From an uncultured Pseudomonadales bacterium (lineage in GTDB: Bacteria > Pseudomonadota > Gammaproteobacteria > Pseudomonadales > Azotimanducaceae): DNA of 64,000 nucleotides. Below are positions 1 through 8,980 of this stretch, piece after piece (the first letter of the stretch is position 1; each line of letters starts with the position of its first letter). The stretch covers positions 1-64,000 of the forward strand of contig CALKBV010000002.1 of NCBI GenBank assembly GCA_937775265.1, written 5' to 3'. Under the pieces are notes generated by a model, which ran no database searches, had not been told where the DNA came from, and was given only the letters and a program-made list of their open reading frames with translations. The position numbers and the translations under genes are program-made.

Positions 1-185
1 TATTTGCCGCTTAATCTGTGAAAATACAGCGACATTTATTGATTGATGTTCGACATCAGGCAATGCAGCTATATAGGCAGCTTCGGGAAGCTAACCGGCA
101 GCACCTATTTTTTGGGTTGCGCGCACGCGCTGTATTAACAGCGCTTCCCAATGATCAGGGACGGAACATTCTGGGGCACGACATA

Positions 186-1715
186 ATGAACAAACTGACT
201 AACGCGGTGCGCTCGGCATCCACCGCTGTATCCTCGCCCAGGCGACTAATCGCGCGGCTGGTTGTTGTCGCTGTGACGCTCTGTTCACCCCTCTCCTTTG
301 CGGTTACCTATCAGAACTCCACTATTGAGACCGGCGAAGTTGGCCAGCAGACCGTCCTGGCTGCATTTTTATCTGCCACCGACGTCGCTGACCTGGTGTT
401 GATCCGCATCGAAAAAACAGGCCGTCGAACCGTTTCTGTAGTACCTCAGCGGGCCGGGCGGTACGCAGCGCCTGGGCCGGGGCAGGAGCTTGATACTGAT
501 CTGGTCGCCATTGATGTGGGTCGCTATCAGGGTCGTGATGCCATTCTCGGCTTTACGCAGTCAGCGGCTTTCCGGCTGGATCCGTTTACTGGCAAGAAAA
601 CCAAGCTTGCTGACATCTCAACCCTTTATGGCTCGGCGATTAAAGATGCGCTACCGCACATTGATCTGTTCACTGACATTAACAGCGACGGCATGGATGA
701 CCTGGTGATACCGGGGTTCGATGGTTTCCAGATTCACACCCAGCGCGCTGATGGTTCCTTTTCTGCACCGATCAATCTTCGCGCGCCGCCTATTGTTGAG
801 CTGTCGTTCAATGACTATCCCTGGTATCAGCCGCGGCAAAAATATATTGGTGATATGACGCTTGATGGTCGGAACGATGTTTCGGTACTGATTGATAATC
901 AACTGCATGTGTTTCCGCAAGTCGACAACGGGCTGTTTCTGACGGTCCCTATAAGAGTCGATACCGGTATTGATCTGGATTTCGGTGGCATGGAGGAGTT
1001 GAGTGTTTCCATGCGTGATATGGATCAGTCGGACAGTTTATCGCGGGCGCTCATCAAGCTGCAGGATCTCGACGGAGACGGGCTGACCGATATGCTGGTC
1101 ATCTCTGTGAAGAGTAAAGGTGTGTTCCGCAAACAGACGTCGTATCAACTGCATCGCGGTATCGAAGTTAACGGGAAGCTGGAGTTTACCAGGGAGCCGG
1201 TCACGACCATCGAAAGCAAGGGTTACCAGTTTGAAATCGAGGGGCTGGATTTTAACAATGATAACCAGACAGACATGCTGATCTCGGCCGTTGATATCGG
1301 GCTTGGCAAGGTGCTGGGTGCACTGGTTACAGGGGCCGTCAGCATTGACCTGAACTTCTATCAGATGAGAAAGGGGCTTTATTCCGCTAAACCCGATTTG
1401 AAGCGCGAGATTAAGGCAACGTTTGATCTGCGCTCGGGGGATTTCTTTTTCCCGTCGGTACTGATTGCCGATGCCGATGGCGATGGCATCGATGACCTGC
1501 TGGTTCAGGAGGGAGAAGACCAGCTTAATATTTTTCTGGGTTCGGGTGATGCCAGCCTATTTTCGAAATCGCCAACGGTGATCGATGTGCACATGCCTTC
1601 TGATCCGGAACTTGTTGTTGCCGCGGACCTCAACCGGGATGGCAAAGTTGACCTGATGATGAGGCACGAGCCCAGTACCGGGCCAAAGAAGATTGTTCTT
1701 TTGGTCAGCGAGTAA
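186..1715 (+). CDS. Exported FG-GAP/VCBS repeat protein
   Basis: Predicted secreted or surface beta-propeller protein of 509 residues; no enzymatic role can be assigned. From the ATG at 186 the protein has a basic segment and a hydrophobic stretch ending in a plausible signal-peptidase site (PLSFA), then a run of FG-GAP repeats. Calcium-binding-type loops are visible: DINSDGMDD, DLDGDGLTD, DFNNDNQTD, DADGDGIDD and DLNRDGKVD, spread through the C-terminal three quarters. The frame is open back to position 18, but the extra 56 residues are basic and unlike a signal region, so the ATG at 186 is preferred. FG-GAP propellers usually bind ligands or surfaces. The next gene is convergent, so this looks monocistronic. 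Confidence 0.75.
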   Translation: MNKLTNAVRSASTAVSSPRRLIARLVVVAVTLCSPLSFAVTYQNSTIETGEVGQQTVLAAFLSATDVADLVLIRIEKTGRRTVSVVPQRAGRYAAPGPGQELDTDLVAIDVGRYQGRDAILGFTQSAAFRLDPFTGKKTKLADISTLYGSAIKDALPHIDLFTDINSDGMDDLVIPGFDGFQIHTQRADGSFSAPINLRAPPIVELSFNDYPWYQPRQKYIGDMTLDGRNDVSVLIDNQLHVFPQVDNGLFLTVPIRVDTGIDLDFGGMEELSVSMRDMDQSDSLSRALIKLQDLDGDGLTDMLVISVKSKGVFRKQTSYQLHRGIEVNGKLEFTREPVTTIESKGYQFEIEGLDFNNDNQTDMLISAVDIGLGKVLGALVTGAVSIDLNFYQMRKGLYSAKPDLKREIKATFDLRSGDFFFPSVLIADADGDGIDDLLVQEGEDQLNIFLGSGDASLFSKSPTVIDVHMPSDPELVVAADLNRDGKVDLMMRHEPSTGPKKIVLLVSE

Positions 1716-1801
1716 ACCAGCCGCCCTCGCCCACAGCCGCGTCAACGGCACATTGCCAGCGCACCGGGCGTGGTGGAATGTTGACTGGTGGTGCCGCTGC
1801 T

Positions 1802-2392
1802 CTACTGCTCATCATCCTTGCTGATTTTTCTGTTGTGAGGCGCACCAGCGTGGTCTAACTCTATCCAATCCAGTGTCAGATCAAAGCGCCCATCGATGCC
1901 ATCAGCCAGAATCAAACCCATACCCGCGATGTCAGCGGCAGCCAACGGAGGACGCTCCAAACGGCGTCCACGCCATGAGGCATAAAATTCATCAATCGGT
2001 AACTCTATGACCTGCCATTCCCCAGCGGTCGTCGCAAAGTCATTTTGATATGACGCCCGATCATCATCTACATGTAGCCTGAACCTGAAAGTACGACCAT
2101 CACCCAGAACCTTAAGGCGAACAACTGAAAACCCGGACAAGTCCCAGTCCTGGCGATTACTCCGCAGGGACGCGAAGCCACCGCCGTTCGTGTTCAGTCG
2201 GCCGCTAAACTGGAGCTGCCCATTTTTGCTGACGAAGCTGCTCTTTGAACGCCCGCCCATAACGGTGTCGTTAACCACCTGCCAGCCCATATCGGTCTGA
2301 ATCGAATCTTTGCCCATTACCCGCAAGGGTTCGGCGGCAGCCGATGAACTTAATGTCACCATGAGTACCATCATTTTTTGTAATAACGTCAT
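1802..2392 (-). CDS. CIA30-domain (NDUFAF1-like) protein
   Basis: A 196-residue protein with the CIA30 galactose-binding-like fold. The family signature is clear in the motif VNDTVMGGRS, followed by FSGRLNTNGGGFASLRS and a C-terminal LDWIELD. Eukaryotic relatives (NDUFAF1) help assemble respiratory complex I; bacterial members are mostly uncharacterised. The frame opens at a TTG at 2434, but the ATG at 2392 gives a better N-terminus: a short hydrophobic leader (MMVLMVTLSSSAAA) resembling a signal peptide. The complex I operon lies about 48 kb away in the same window, which is suggestive but not evidence of a link. Export would argue against a direct assembly role in the cytoplasm. Confidence 0.75.
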   Translation of the reverse strand: MTLLQKMMVLMVTLSSSAAAEPLRVMGKDSIQTDMGWQVVNDTVMGGRSKSSFVSKNGQLQFSGRLNTNGGGFASLRSNRQDWDLSGFSVVRLKVLGDGRTFRFRLHVDDDRASYQNDFATTAGEWQVIELPIDEFYASWRGRRLERPPLAAADIAGMGLILADGIDGRFDLTLDWIELDHAGAPHNRKISKDDEQ

Positions 2393-2761
2393 CGAGCAAA
2401 AAACCTGAATTACAGTGAAGCTGGGGGAAATCAAAACACAGGCACATCCTTAAGTCACGCAAGGCGTGGCTTGGCGCTGACGATGAGGCGTTATGGGCCT
2501 GCGGTGCTGACTGATTCCGATCAAGCCCCTGAGTCTGATGCGATCACATAGCTTAAGTCGAATCCACAACATAGCGCATTCGATAGGGTTGAGATTAATG
2601 GTTTAGAAGTCGCCCTGTCTGACCCAGCTAGTACCTCTGTGTTGAACATACATCGCTGGTTCTCATTCGGAGGCTAACTCATATCACTAGGATGGTGATG
2701 ATTGAATGCAGCAATCACGTGCCATACAATCTGGTAGTTTATTCACTCCGGGACCACCCCC
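2393..2761. other. Intergenic region between divergent genes
   Basis: About 370 bases between the CIA30 gene (leftward) and the amidohydrolase gene (rightward). It must hold both promoters. I see no RNA gene, convincing hairpin or ORF with coding character in it. Confidence 0.5.
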
Positions 2762-3988
2762 ATGCGTGTGATTGATGTTGATGCCCACCTTCACGAGCCG
2801 GTTGACTGGCTTGAACAGGTCGACCCCCAACTCGCCGGCATCCTTGGCGAGCCGCTACGTTTTATTGATATAGCCGACGGCATTTTTGGCATTTCCAATT
2901 CCGGGGTCGCGCGCCTGCCTGAACAGCAGCAGCCAGCCAGCCGCGCGGAAACCCTGCTACCGGGTTTCGCACATCATCTTGAAATGACCGATGAACGCCA
3001 ACCCGATCATCAGACAGACACGCATGGTGACGCCACCTGTGATGCCGGGGCACGCCTGGAACTGTGCGACGCAGAAGGTATTGATGTGCAGCTCTTGAAC
3101 CCTTCCTTCCTTGCCAGTTCGTTTGTTCAGGCAGCTCGCGCTAAACGACACGATCTTGCGCCACGCATTAAACACTGCTGGAATCAGTGGGCGATGCAGG
3201 TCGTTCAGGGCCACGTGGACCGACTCATACCCGTCACGCAAATCGACCTGAATGACGTACCTGCTGCAGTCAATGAGATGACCCGCATGCGCAAGCTAGG
3301 CAGCCGGGCGTTTGCGATAGGAGAATCGCCAGTGGGTGTGCGTTCTGCGACCGGCAGCAACGAGTTAGCGCGCTCGATTACGCATCCCGATTTTGAACCG
3401 CTGTGGTCAGCGGCTGAGGATCTGGGCATGGCCGCGATTGCTCACGTTGGATTTGGCCGCGAGCGGATACAGTTCGGCTGGGCAAACAATGGTGGCGGCG
3501 ATCTCAGCACCTACAGTTTGTTGTCATTGGCGATCGCGCCTCAACTGTCACCACAACTATTACTCGGTGCATTGGTATTCGATGGCGTCCTTGAGCGCCA
3601 CCCGAAGTTAACGGTCATCATCGAAGAACTCGGCATCTCATGGCTGCCACATCTATTGACTGTGCTCGATAGTGCCGTCGGCCGCAGTCAAAATGACCAA
3701 CTTTCTGATGGACAGGTTCGACCGGATTACGCCGGGGCCGCCTATCGTTTGCCGCTTGCACCGTCGGAATATCTTAGACGCCAGGTCAGTGTGACGCCCC
3801 TAGTGGCCAGCGAACCATTGCGCCCGACACTGGACCTTGCGCCTGAGATGCTTTGTTTTTCAAGCGACTACCCGCATGTCGAAGGTAGCGGTCAGGCCGT
3901 TGCAATCTGCGACAGGCAGCTGGGTGATCTTGACCCGGCGGGCCGTGCTGCTTTCTATCAAGGCGTGGGGGAGTTGATTGGCCTATAA
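2762..3988 (+). CDS. Amidohydrolase family 2 protein (ACMSD-like TIM barrel)
   Basis: A 408-residue metal-dependent hydrolase or decarboxylase of the amidohydrolase_2 family. The N-terminal metal motif appears as VDAHLHEP at residues 5-12. Further family landmarks are NQWAMQVVQ, the barrel strand VIIEELGISWLPHLL, and the C-terminal FSSDYPHVEGSG, whose Asp and His are typical active-site ligands. Relatives act on aromatic or polycyclic acids (ACMSD, gamma-resorcylate decarboxylase). The ATG at 2762 directly starts the conserved strand MRVIDVDAH, so the start is secure. The neighbouring hydrolase, CoA ligase and hydratase suggest a catabolic setting, but the substrate cannot be read from sequence. 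Confidence 0.85.
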   Translation: MRVIDVDAHLHEPVDWLEQVDPQLAGILGEPLRFIDIADGIFGISNSGVARLPEQQQPASRAETLLPGFAHHLEMTDERQPDHQTDTHGDATCDAGARLELCDAEGIDVQLLNPSFLASSFVQAARAKRHDLAPRIKHCWNQWAMQVVQGHVDRLIPVTQIDLNDVPAAVNEMTRMRKLGSRAFAIGESPVGVRSATGSNELARSITHPDFEPLWSAAEDLGMAAIAHVGFGRERIQFGWANNGGGDLSTYSLLSLAIAPQLSPQLLLGALVFDGVLERHPKLTVIIEELGISWLPHLLTVLDSAVGRSQNDQLSDGQVRPDYAGAAYRLPLAPSEYLRRQVSVTPLVASEPLRPTLDLAPEMLCFSSDYPHVEGSGQAVAICDRQLGDLDPAGRAAFYQGVGELIGL

Positions 3989-4142
3989 CTGCGCTTGCGC
4001 TTTAATAAACAGATGACCCTATAAGCTCAAGCTAACGAGTTCCCCTTAAAGAACGCACACCCAAAGGGTTAAAGCAGGTTTCTGTCACCATCTCTTGTTG
4101 AATTCAGTACACTGTGCACGAATTTTTTTCGGATATCGTTCC

Positions 4143-5012
4143 ATGTTGGGTCCCACTTCGCACTCGTACTTTTCGCAACGACTTCGCCTGCACTACGTCG
4201 ACTGGGGTAACCCTGATGCACCACCCATGCTGCTGATTCACGGCGGACGAGATCACTGTCGGAACTGGGACTGGGTTGCTGAACAGTTTAGACACGACTA
4301 CCACATCGTTGCCCCTGACCTGCGAGGCCATGGTGACAGCCAATGGATGATGGGCGGCGCCTATAACCAGCTCGACTATGTCTACGACATCGCTCAACTG
4401 CTCAATCAAAAACAGATGACGCCACTGACGATCATTGGCCACTCTCTCGGCGGTTCAATATCGTTGCTCTACACTGCCCTGCATCCGCAGAACGTTAACA
4501 AGCTGGTGGCGATCGAGGGGATGGGTCCACCACCGGCAATGGTGCAGGAGCATTTAGATAAGCCAATGAAAGATCGCATACATCATTGGATGGATGATTT
4601 GCGCGCCCAGTCAGCAAGGTTGAGCCGGCGTTACGCCACATTGGAAGACGCCTGCGAGCGGATGCAGTCGGAAAACCCACATCTCTCGGCAGAACAGGCG
4701 CAACATCTCACCATTCACGGCGCCAATCAAAATGAAGACGGTACGTTCAGTTGGAAGTTCGACAACTACGTTCGCTCATTTCCACCAACAGGCGTGCCAT
4801 TCGAAGAGACCGCTGAGATGTATCGCGACATCACCTGCCCAACGATGCTGGTCAGAGGATTGGAATCCTGGGCTGCCGACCCAATCGAGGATGGTAGAGT
4901 GAACAATTTTACCTGCCCGCTGACGGTTGAGCCTTTTGAGAAGGCAGGTCACTGGGTTCATCACGATCAACTGGAAGGGTTTGTCGATAAGGTGAGACTG
5001 TTTCTGGATTGA
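4143..5012 (+). CDS. Alpha/beta hydrolase
   Basis: A cytoplasmic alpha/beta-hydrolase-fold enzyme of 289 residues. Visible features are the oxyanion-hole strand MLLIHGGRDH, the strand VAPDLRGHGDS, the nucleophile elbow GHSLGG and a C-terminal catalytic His in AGHWVHHDQ. The acid is probably an Asp or Glu in the region MLVRGLESWAADP. The frame is open to a TTG at 4095, but the ATG at 4143 starts just before the conserved core. Members of this group include esterases, epoxide hydrolases, haloalkane dehalogenases and C-C bond hydrolases; the sequence does not separate them. It is followed in the same direction by the NTF2-like gene, possibly in one transcript. Confidence 0.85.
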   Translation: MLGPTSHSYFSQRLRLHYVDWGNPDAPPMLLIHGGRDHCRNWDWVAEQFRHDYHIVAPDLRGHGDSQWMMGGAYNQLDYVYDIAQLLNQKQMTPLTIIGHSLGGSISLLYTALHPQNVNKLVAIEGMGPPPAMVQEHLDKPMKDRIHHWMDDLRAQSARLSRRYATLEDACERMQSENPHLSAEQAQHLTIHGANQNEDGTFSWKFDNYVRSFPPTGVPFEETAEMYRDITCPTMLVRGLESWAADPIEDGRVNNFTCPLTVEPFEKAGHWVHHDQLEGFVDKVRLFLD

Positions 5013-5144
5013 GCCAGGCTATAAAGCAGCGCAGCGAAATTTACAGCAGGACGGGTTGATTGCCGGTCACGGCCCGAACCAGCGACCGACACTGCCGTCG
5101 ACCGCACAACCATGGCATACTTCTGCAAAACTGGAGGAAAGACA

Positions 5145-5681
5145 ATGGCCAAATTAGACCCCCCTGTAGACAGCGAACGGGGCTGGCAAAGCATGAACAA
5201 GTTCATCGCAGAACAAACCAACCCCAAACACAAGGCGTTGCTGGAGATGGTCCAGGAACACATGCGCACCGAGGTCCGAGGTGAGCACGCGGGCCTCATG
5301 GCAACGCTGGTAGACGAACCCCAATACCATATGTGGGGCGGCCCGGCGGATACCGGCCCCAAGGGGCGCCAGGCAGTTTCAGATTTCTATCAGGTGATGT
5401 TCGATAACAACGGTCATGGGTTCGAGTTCGAGATACGCAAGGTGATCGTAGACGACAATGGTGTGGTCACCGAGGGTGTGCTGCGAACCAAAGTTCCTGG
5501 CAGCGGAGTACTGGCTGCGGGGGTCGATGAAGTTGAGGGCGAGCCCGTCGACACCGACGCAACTTATGTCAACGAAGGCCAGTTGCTCACAGTTTGGCCT
5601 GCGGGCGCTGGCGGTAAGTTGGTTGGTGAAGACATCTACTTCGGCACCGCGGGCATGGGCAAGCTAGTTCGCTGGAACTAA
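5145..5681 (+). CDS. NTF2/SnoaL-like fold protein
   Basis: A 178-residue protein with an NTF2-like cone fold, recognisable from the pattern of a helical N-terminus, DEPQYHMWGG, GRQAVSDFYQVMFDNNGH and the strand series FEFEIRKVIVDDNGVVTEGVL. Such proteins act as isomerases, dehydratases or binding subunits. The start is fixed by a Shine-Dalgarno (ggagg at 5133-5137) seven bases before the ATG at 5145; the frame is open 33 bases further upstream. It sits between an alpha/beta hydrolase and a CoA ligase, as SnoaL-like proteins often do in sterol or polycyclic catabolism clusters. The specific reaction is unknown. Confidence 0.7.
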   Translation: MAKLDPPVDSERGWQSMNKFIAEQTNPKHKALLEMVQEHMRTEVRGEHAGLMATLVDEPQYHMWGGPADTGPKGRQAVSDFYQVMFDNNGHGFEFEIRKVIVDDNGVVTEGVLRTKVPGSGVLAAGVDEVEGEPVDTDATYVNEGQLLTVWPAGAGGKLVGEDIYFGTAGMGKLVRWN

Positions 5682-6024
5682 CGGCTTAGCTGACCAAACC
5701 CTCTCCGCCATCGGCTCTATTCGAATAATGTGGCTGGGTCCGTCGGTTTGTGAAAAAACAAGCGATTTGCGTTGAGAACTAACGCTAAAGCCTATTTTCC
5801 AGGGAGAAATATACGGTGCATACAAGGCAGAAAGGTGGTTCATGCTTCCTATATTCTGCGACACCGTTTTCTCCATGAGTGCTGACACTAACCTTGGCGA
5901 ATCAATGGAACGACTCAGCCTGCCTGACGAGGCCTAGCGACATCCCAATCTATCGTCTTTTTAGTGGTTTCTATTTATCATCAGCAATGAAACAATTTAA
6001 TCACCTCGATTGTTTTAGGATTTG
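5682..6024. other. Intergenic region with a copy of a recurring 20-nt motif
   Basis: About 340 bases before the CoA ligase gene. It holds one copy of a motif (ggttcatgcttcctat, 5837-5852) seen three more times in intergenic DNA at about 25.48, 25.53 and 29.15 kb. No gene is supported here. Confidence 0.45.
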
Positions 6025-7386
6025 ATGTTGGCAAGCCTGTGGAACCCCGAAGCGGAAAACATGACCCGGGCCGAATTGCGCTCACTGCAATTTGATAAAC
6101 TCAAAACCCTGGTCGAAAACGTCGACCGCGAAAGCCCCTACTACCATACAAAATTGCGCGAGGCTGGCGTCACCCCTGAAGACCTAAAGAGTCTCGAGCA
6201 CTATCAAGACTTCCCCTTCTTCGACAAGGATGAAGAACGAAAAAGCCAGGAGCTTTCGAAAGAAGAACTCGGCCACCCCTTTGGCATGCATATCACCTGC
6301 GACCCAAAACTCGTGAATCGCGTTTCATCCTCATCCGGCACCACCGGCTCACCGACATTCAGTGGCTTTACTCGGACAGACCGAGCAATCGCTGCCGAAA
6401 ATACCGCCCGCGGTCTTAAGAGAATCGGCATCGAACCTGGCGATGTTGTCTTACATGCCAGCGTACTGTCGATGTGGATCGCCGGTGTTCCGGCTATCGA
6501 TTCGATGATGGCGTACGGCGCCTGCGTTGTCCCAGTAGGCGCCTTAAGCGGCGTTGAACGCGTCGCCCAAATCGCTAAAGAAACGCGGCCAAGGATGATT
6601 CGCACCACCGTATCCTTCGCCAGGCATCTAGCGGCTACGATGCAGGACAGAGCCGGTATCAATCCCAAAACTCTTGGCATCGAAAAGGTTGTGGTCACCG
6701 GAGAACCCGGTGGCAGTATTCCAGAAATTTATAGTGAAATTGAAGCAGGCTTCGGAGGTGCCACCGTTTACGACAATATGGGTGCAACCGGTTGTCACAG
6801 TCCAACCGGCATATCCTGCGCAGCTCATGCGGGCATTCACTTTTACGCTGAAGATAATGCCTACTTCGAAATTGTTGATCCCAAAACTCTTGAACCATTA
6901 CCGATCGAAAACGGTGTTGAAGGAGAGATTATCTTTACCGGATTAGAGCGAGAATGCGGACCGCTACTACGCTGGCGCGACAAAGACATCATTCGTATCA
7001 ATACTGAACCCTGTGACTGCGGCCGACCCGGTGTACGAATGACGTTCAAAGGCAGGGTAGACGACATGTTGCTGATCAAAGGGGTCAACGTCTTTCCTAA
7101 CGCTGTGCGTGATGTCGTAAACCGACTTTCTGAGCAAACTACCGGAAATATCAGAATGGTACTGCCTAAACCTGGCCCAGTTGCCGAGCCACCGGTCAAC
7201 GTCCTGGTTGAACATATTAAGGGGCTCAGCCCAGAACAACTTACTTCCCTTGCAGAGGTAATCGAAAAAGCGCTCCATCATCAGTTACGTTTTAGAGCAG
7301 CCATTCAATTTGAAAGCGAAGAGTCCTTTGAGATACAAACGGGCACAACCGGCAAATCCAAGCTGGTTGAAGTACTAAACCCATAA
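6025..7386 (+). CDS. Phenylacetate-CoA ligase-like AMP-forming acyl-CoA ligase
   Basis: Activates a carboxylic acid to its CoA thioester with ATP, through an acyl-adenylate; PaaK-like subfamily, 453 residues. The P-loop motif SSSGTTGSPTFSGFT lies near residues 105-120, and the adenylate-forming segments VYDNMGATG and RVDDMLLIKGVNVFP (C-terminal hinge region) are present. The C-terminal Lys of TTGKSKLV matches the catalytic lysine. A four-Cys-like set (CDCGRPG) is typical of PaaK relatives. A TTG lies just before the ATG at 6025, which follows a short agga. The enoyl-CoA hydratase 49 bases downstream probably handles the product. The substrate is unknown; aryl or steroid-derived acids are possible. 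Confidence 0.85.
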   Translation: MLASLWNPEAENMTRAELRSLQFDKLKTLVENVDRESPYYHTKLREAGVTPEDLKSLEHYQDFPFFDKDEERKSQELSKEELGHPFGMHITCDPKLVNRVSSSSGTTGSPTFSGFTRTDRAIAAENTARGLKRIGIEPGDVVLHASVLSMWIAGVPAIDSMMAYGACVVPVGALSGVERVAQIAKETRPRMIRTTVSFARHLAATMQDRAGINPKTLGIEKVVVTGEPGGSIPEIYSEIEAGFGGATVYDNMGATGCHSPTGISCAAHAGIHFYAEDNAYFEIVDPKTLEPLPIENGVEGEIIFTGLERECGPLLRWRDKDIIRINTEPCDCGRPGVRMTFKGRVDDMLLIKGVNVFPNAVRDVVNRLSEQTTGNIRMVLPKPGPVAEPPVNVLVEHIKGLSPEQLTSLAEVIEKALHHQLRFRAAIQFESEESFEIQTGTTGKSKLVEVLNP

Positions 7387-7435
7387 GTACTATAAAACTA
7401 AAAGACGCCATAAAACCAATGACCCAGGATCTACT

Positions 7436-8221
7436 ATGAGTGAACGATTTCAAGACCGAGTCATATTAGAACGAATCGATAGAGTTGCGATTATCTCTCT
7501 TGATCGGCCGGAAAGACTCAATGCCTTCGACGCGGCAATGTATGAAGGCGTCAATGAAGCGCTGGCTAAGTTCGCCAGCGATCCTGATCTATGGGTTGCA
7601 ATCATTCAAGCCAAAGGCGATCGAGCGTTTAGCGCGGGCGCCGATGTTAGCGCTCTGAATGAAAATGCAAAAAAGGGTGTGAACGCAGCACTGGGTGGAT
7701 TGAACCTCGACAACCATATGGTGACAAACAAGCCACTTATTGCTGCTGTACATGGGTTTTGTGTTGGTGAAGGGGTTAGCTTGGCGCTTTGTTGCGATAT
7801 GATTATTGCAGACCCAAAAGCGAGCTTTATTATTTCTGAAGCCAAGGTGGGTACCAATGCTGTTGATATCCCCATTAAGTTGGCGAAGAAAATTGGCTAT
7901 TCCAAAGCCTTTGCATTTCTAACTCCGGGAGATCCCAAGAGCGCTGATTGGTGTGAAAGGGCGGGTTTTGTAGAAGTAATCAGTGAAGTAGGCCAGGTGC
8001 AACAGACTGCCCTCGACGTCGCCCAACGAATCTGTATTGAAAGCGGCCCACTTGCCTTACGTGCCCAGAAAGAAACGTTGTGGCGCAGTGTTTTTGAAGA
8101 CGACGTTAAAGCAAAGGAAGTTGGCCTGTCGATGAGGACTGCCATTCGTCAATCCAGTGACTACAAAGAGGGCCGCGAGGCGTTTCTTGAGAAGAGATCA
8201 CCGGAGTTTAAGGGTACGTAA
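7436..8221 (+). CDS. Enoyl-CoA hydratase/isomerase family protein
   Basis: A 261-residue crotonase-fold enzyme acting on acyl-CoA thioesters. The oxyanion-hole segments are clear: AFSAGADVSAL (residues 63-73) and AAVHGFCVGEGVSLALCCDMIIA (about 102-124). The glutamates expected in true hydratases are only partly evident, so hydratase, isomerase or hydrolase chemistry all remain possible. The ATG at 7436 follows agga and the start fits family length. It sits just downstream of the CoA ligase, consistent with a short beta-oxidation-like pathway that activates an acid and then hydrates or isomerises it. Confidence 0.85.
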   Translation: MSERFQDRVILERIDRVAIISLDRPERLNAFDAAMYEGVNEALAKFASDPDLWVAIIQAKGDRAFSAGADVSALNENAKKGVNAALGGLNLDNHMVTNKPLIAAVHGFCVGEGVSLALCCDMIIADPKASFIISEAKVGTNAVDIPIKLAKKIGYSKAFAFLTPGDPKSADWCERAGFVEVISEVGQVQQTALDVAQRICIESGPLALRAQKETLWRSVFEDDVKAKEVGLSMRTAIRQSSDYKEGREAFLEKRSPEFKGT

Positions 8222-8530
8222 ACCGTTGGCGCATCATAGTCGGAATCTTACAGATTCTCGCTGTTGCCACGGTAATACGTTGAACTTCATTAGCTCAGGA
8301 TTCACTGTTCGATGCCAGGAAGGCCGCAGCTTGGCAATAACAGACGAATGTATTTTGGAATCTGATAAGTTTCGACTTCTTGAAGAACTGAAGGGACTAC
8401 GGCAGTCTTTTCGGAGGCGTAGCCGTAAACCAAAGACGAAATTATAAATTTAACGCCGACCGCAATTATTATGACAATACCTCTCACCAATGGCACACTG
8501 TCAGGTCACAATTTAGCCCGGAAGACCACT
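8222..8530. other. Intergenic region with a possible gene remnant
   Basis: About 310 bases between the hydratase and the RidA-like gene. The plus-strand stretch 8281-8447 stays open and ends in a very basic tail (KPKTKL). It has no start with a ribosome site, so it may be a decayed 3' end of some gene. I do not recognise it. Confidence 0.3.
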
Positions 8531-8980
8531 ATGCAGCCCCTTCTCCTGTTAATGCTAACCTGGTTATTTACTAGTCCAGCGTTAGCCGACCAACATGTAC
8601 AACACATTGTCAGTGATCAGGCCGCTGCACTGAGTCTGCCGTTTTCAGATGGTGTGCAGGTGGGCAACATTATTTTTATGTCGGGCACGCTTGGTGTTAC
8701 GCCTGCTGACTTTAAATTGGTCAGCGGTGGGATCACGGCAGAAACGCACCAGATTTTTGCCAATATGAAGGCCTTATTAGCATCACAAAAAGCATCACTC
8801 AGCGACATCTTCAAATGCACGGTGATGATGCGGGATATCGCCGAGTGGCCCACATTCAATGAAATTTACGTGACGTATTTCCCGGGGGACAAACCGGCCA
8901 GGTCTGCCTTTGGTGCAAATGGGCTGGCCTTGGGTGCTGCAGTTGAAATGGAGTGCTGGGCGACGGCAGGTAGCGACTAG
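8531..8980 (+). CDS. RidA-family protein with signal peptide
   Basis: A 149-residue protein of the YjgF/YER057c/UK114 (RidA) superfamily. After the leader MQPLLLLMLTWLFTSPALA come the trimeric-fold landmarks PFSDGVQVGNIIFMSGTLG, GGITAETHQIFANMKALL and PARSAFGANGLALGAAVEMECWA. Canonical RidA deaminates 2-aminoacrylate and needs a conserved Arg near the C-terminus. Here PARSAF supplies an Arg at about the usual place. Export is odd for RidA itself but common in the wider superfamily. The ATG at 8531 is chosen over one 60 bases upstream because it begins the signal peptide exactly. The gene converges on the next with a 4-base overlap. Confidence 0.8.
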   Translation: MQPLLLLMLTWLFTSPALADQHVQHIVSDQAAALSLPFSDGVQVGNIIFMSGTLGVTPADFKLVSGGITAETHQIFANMKALLASQKASLSDIFKCTVMMRDIAEWPTFNEIYVTYFPGDKPARSAFGANGLALGAAVEMECWATAGSD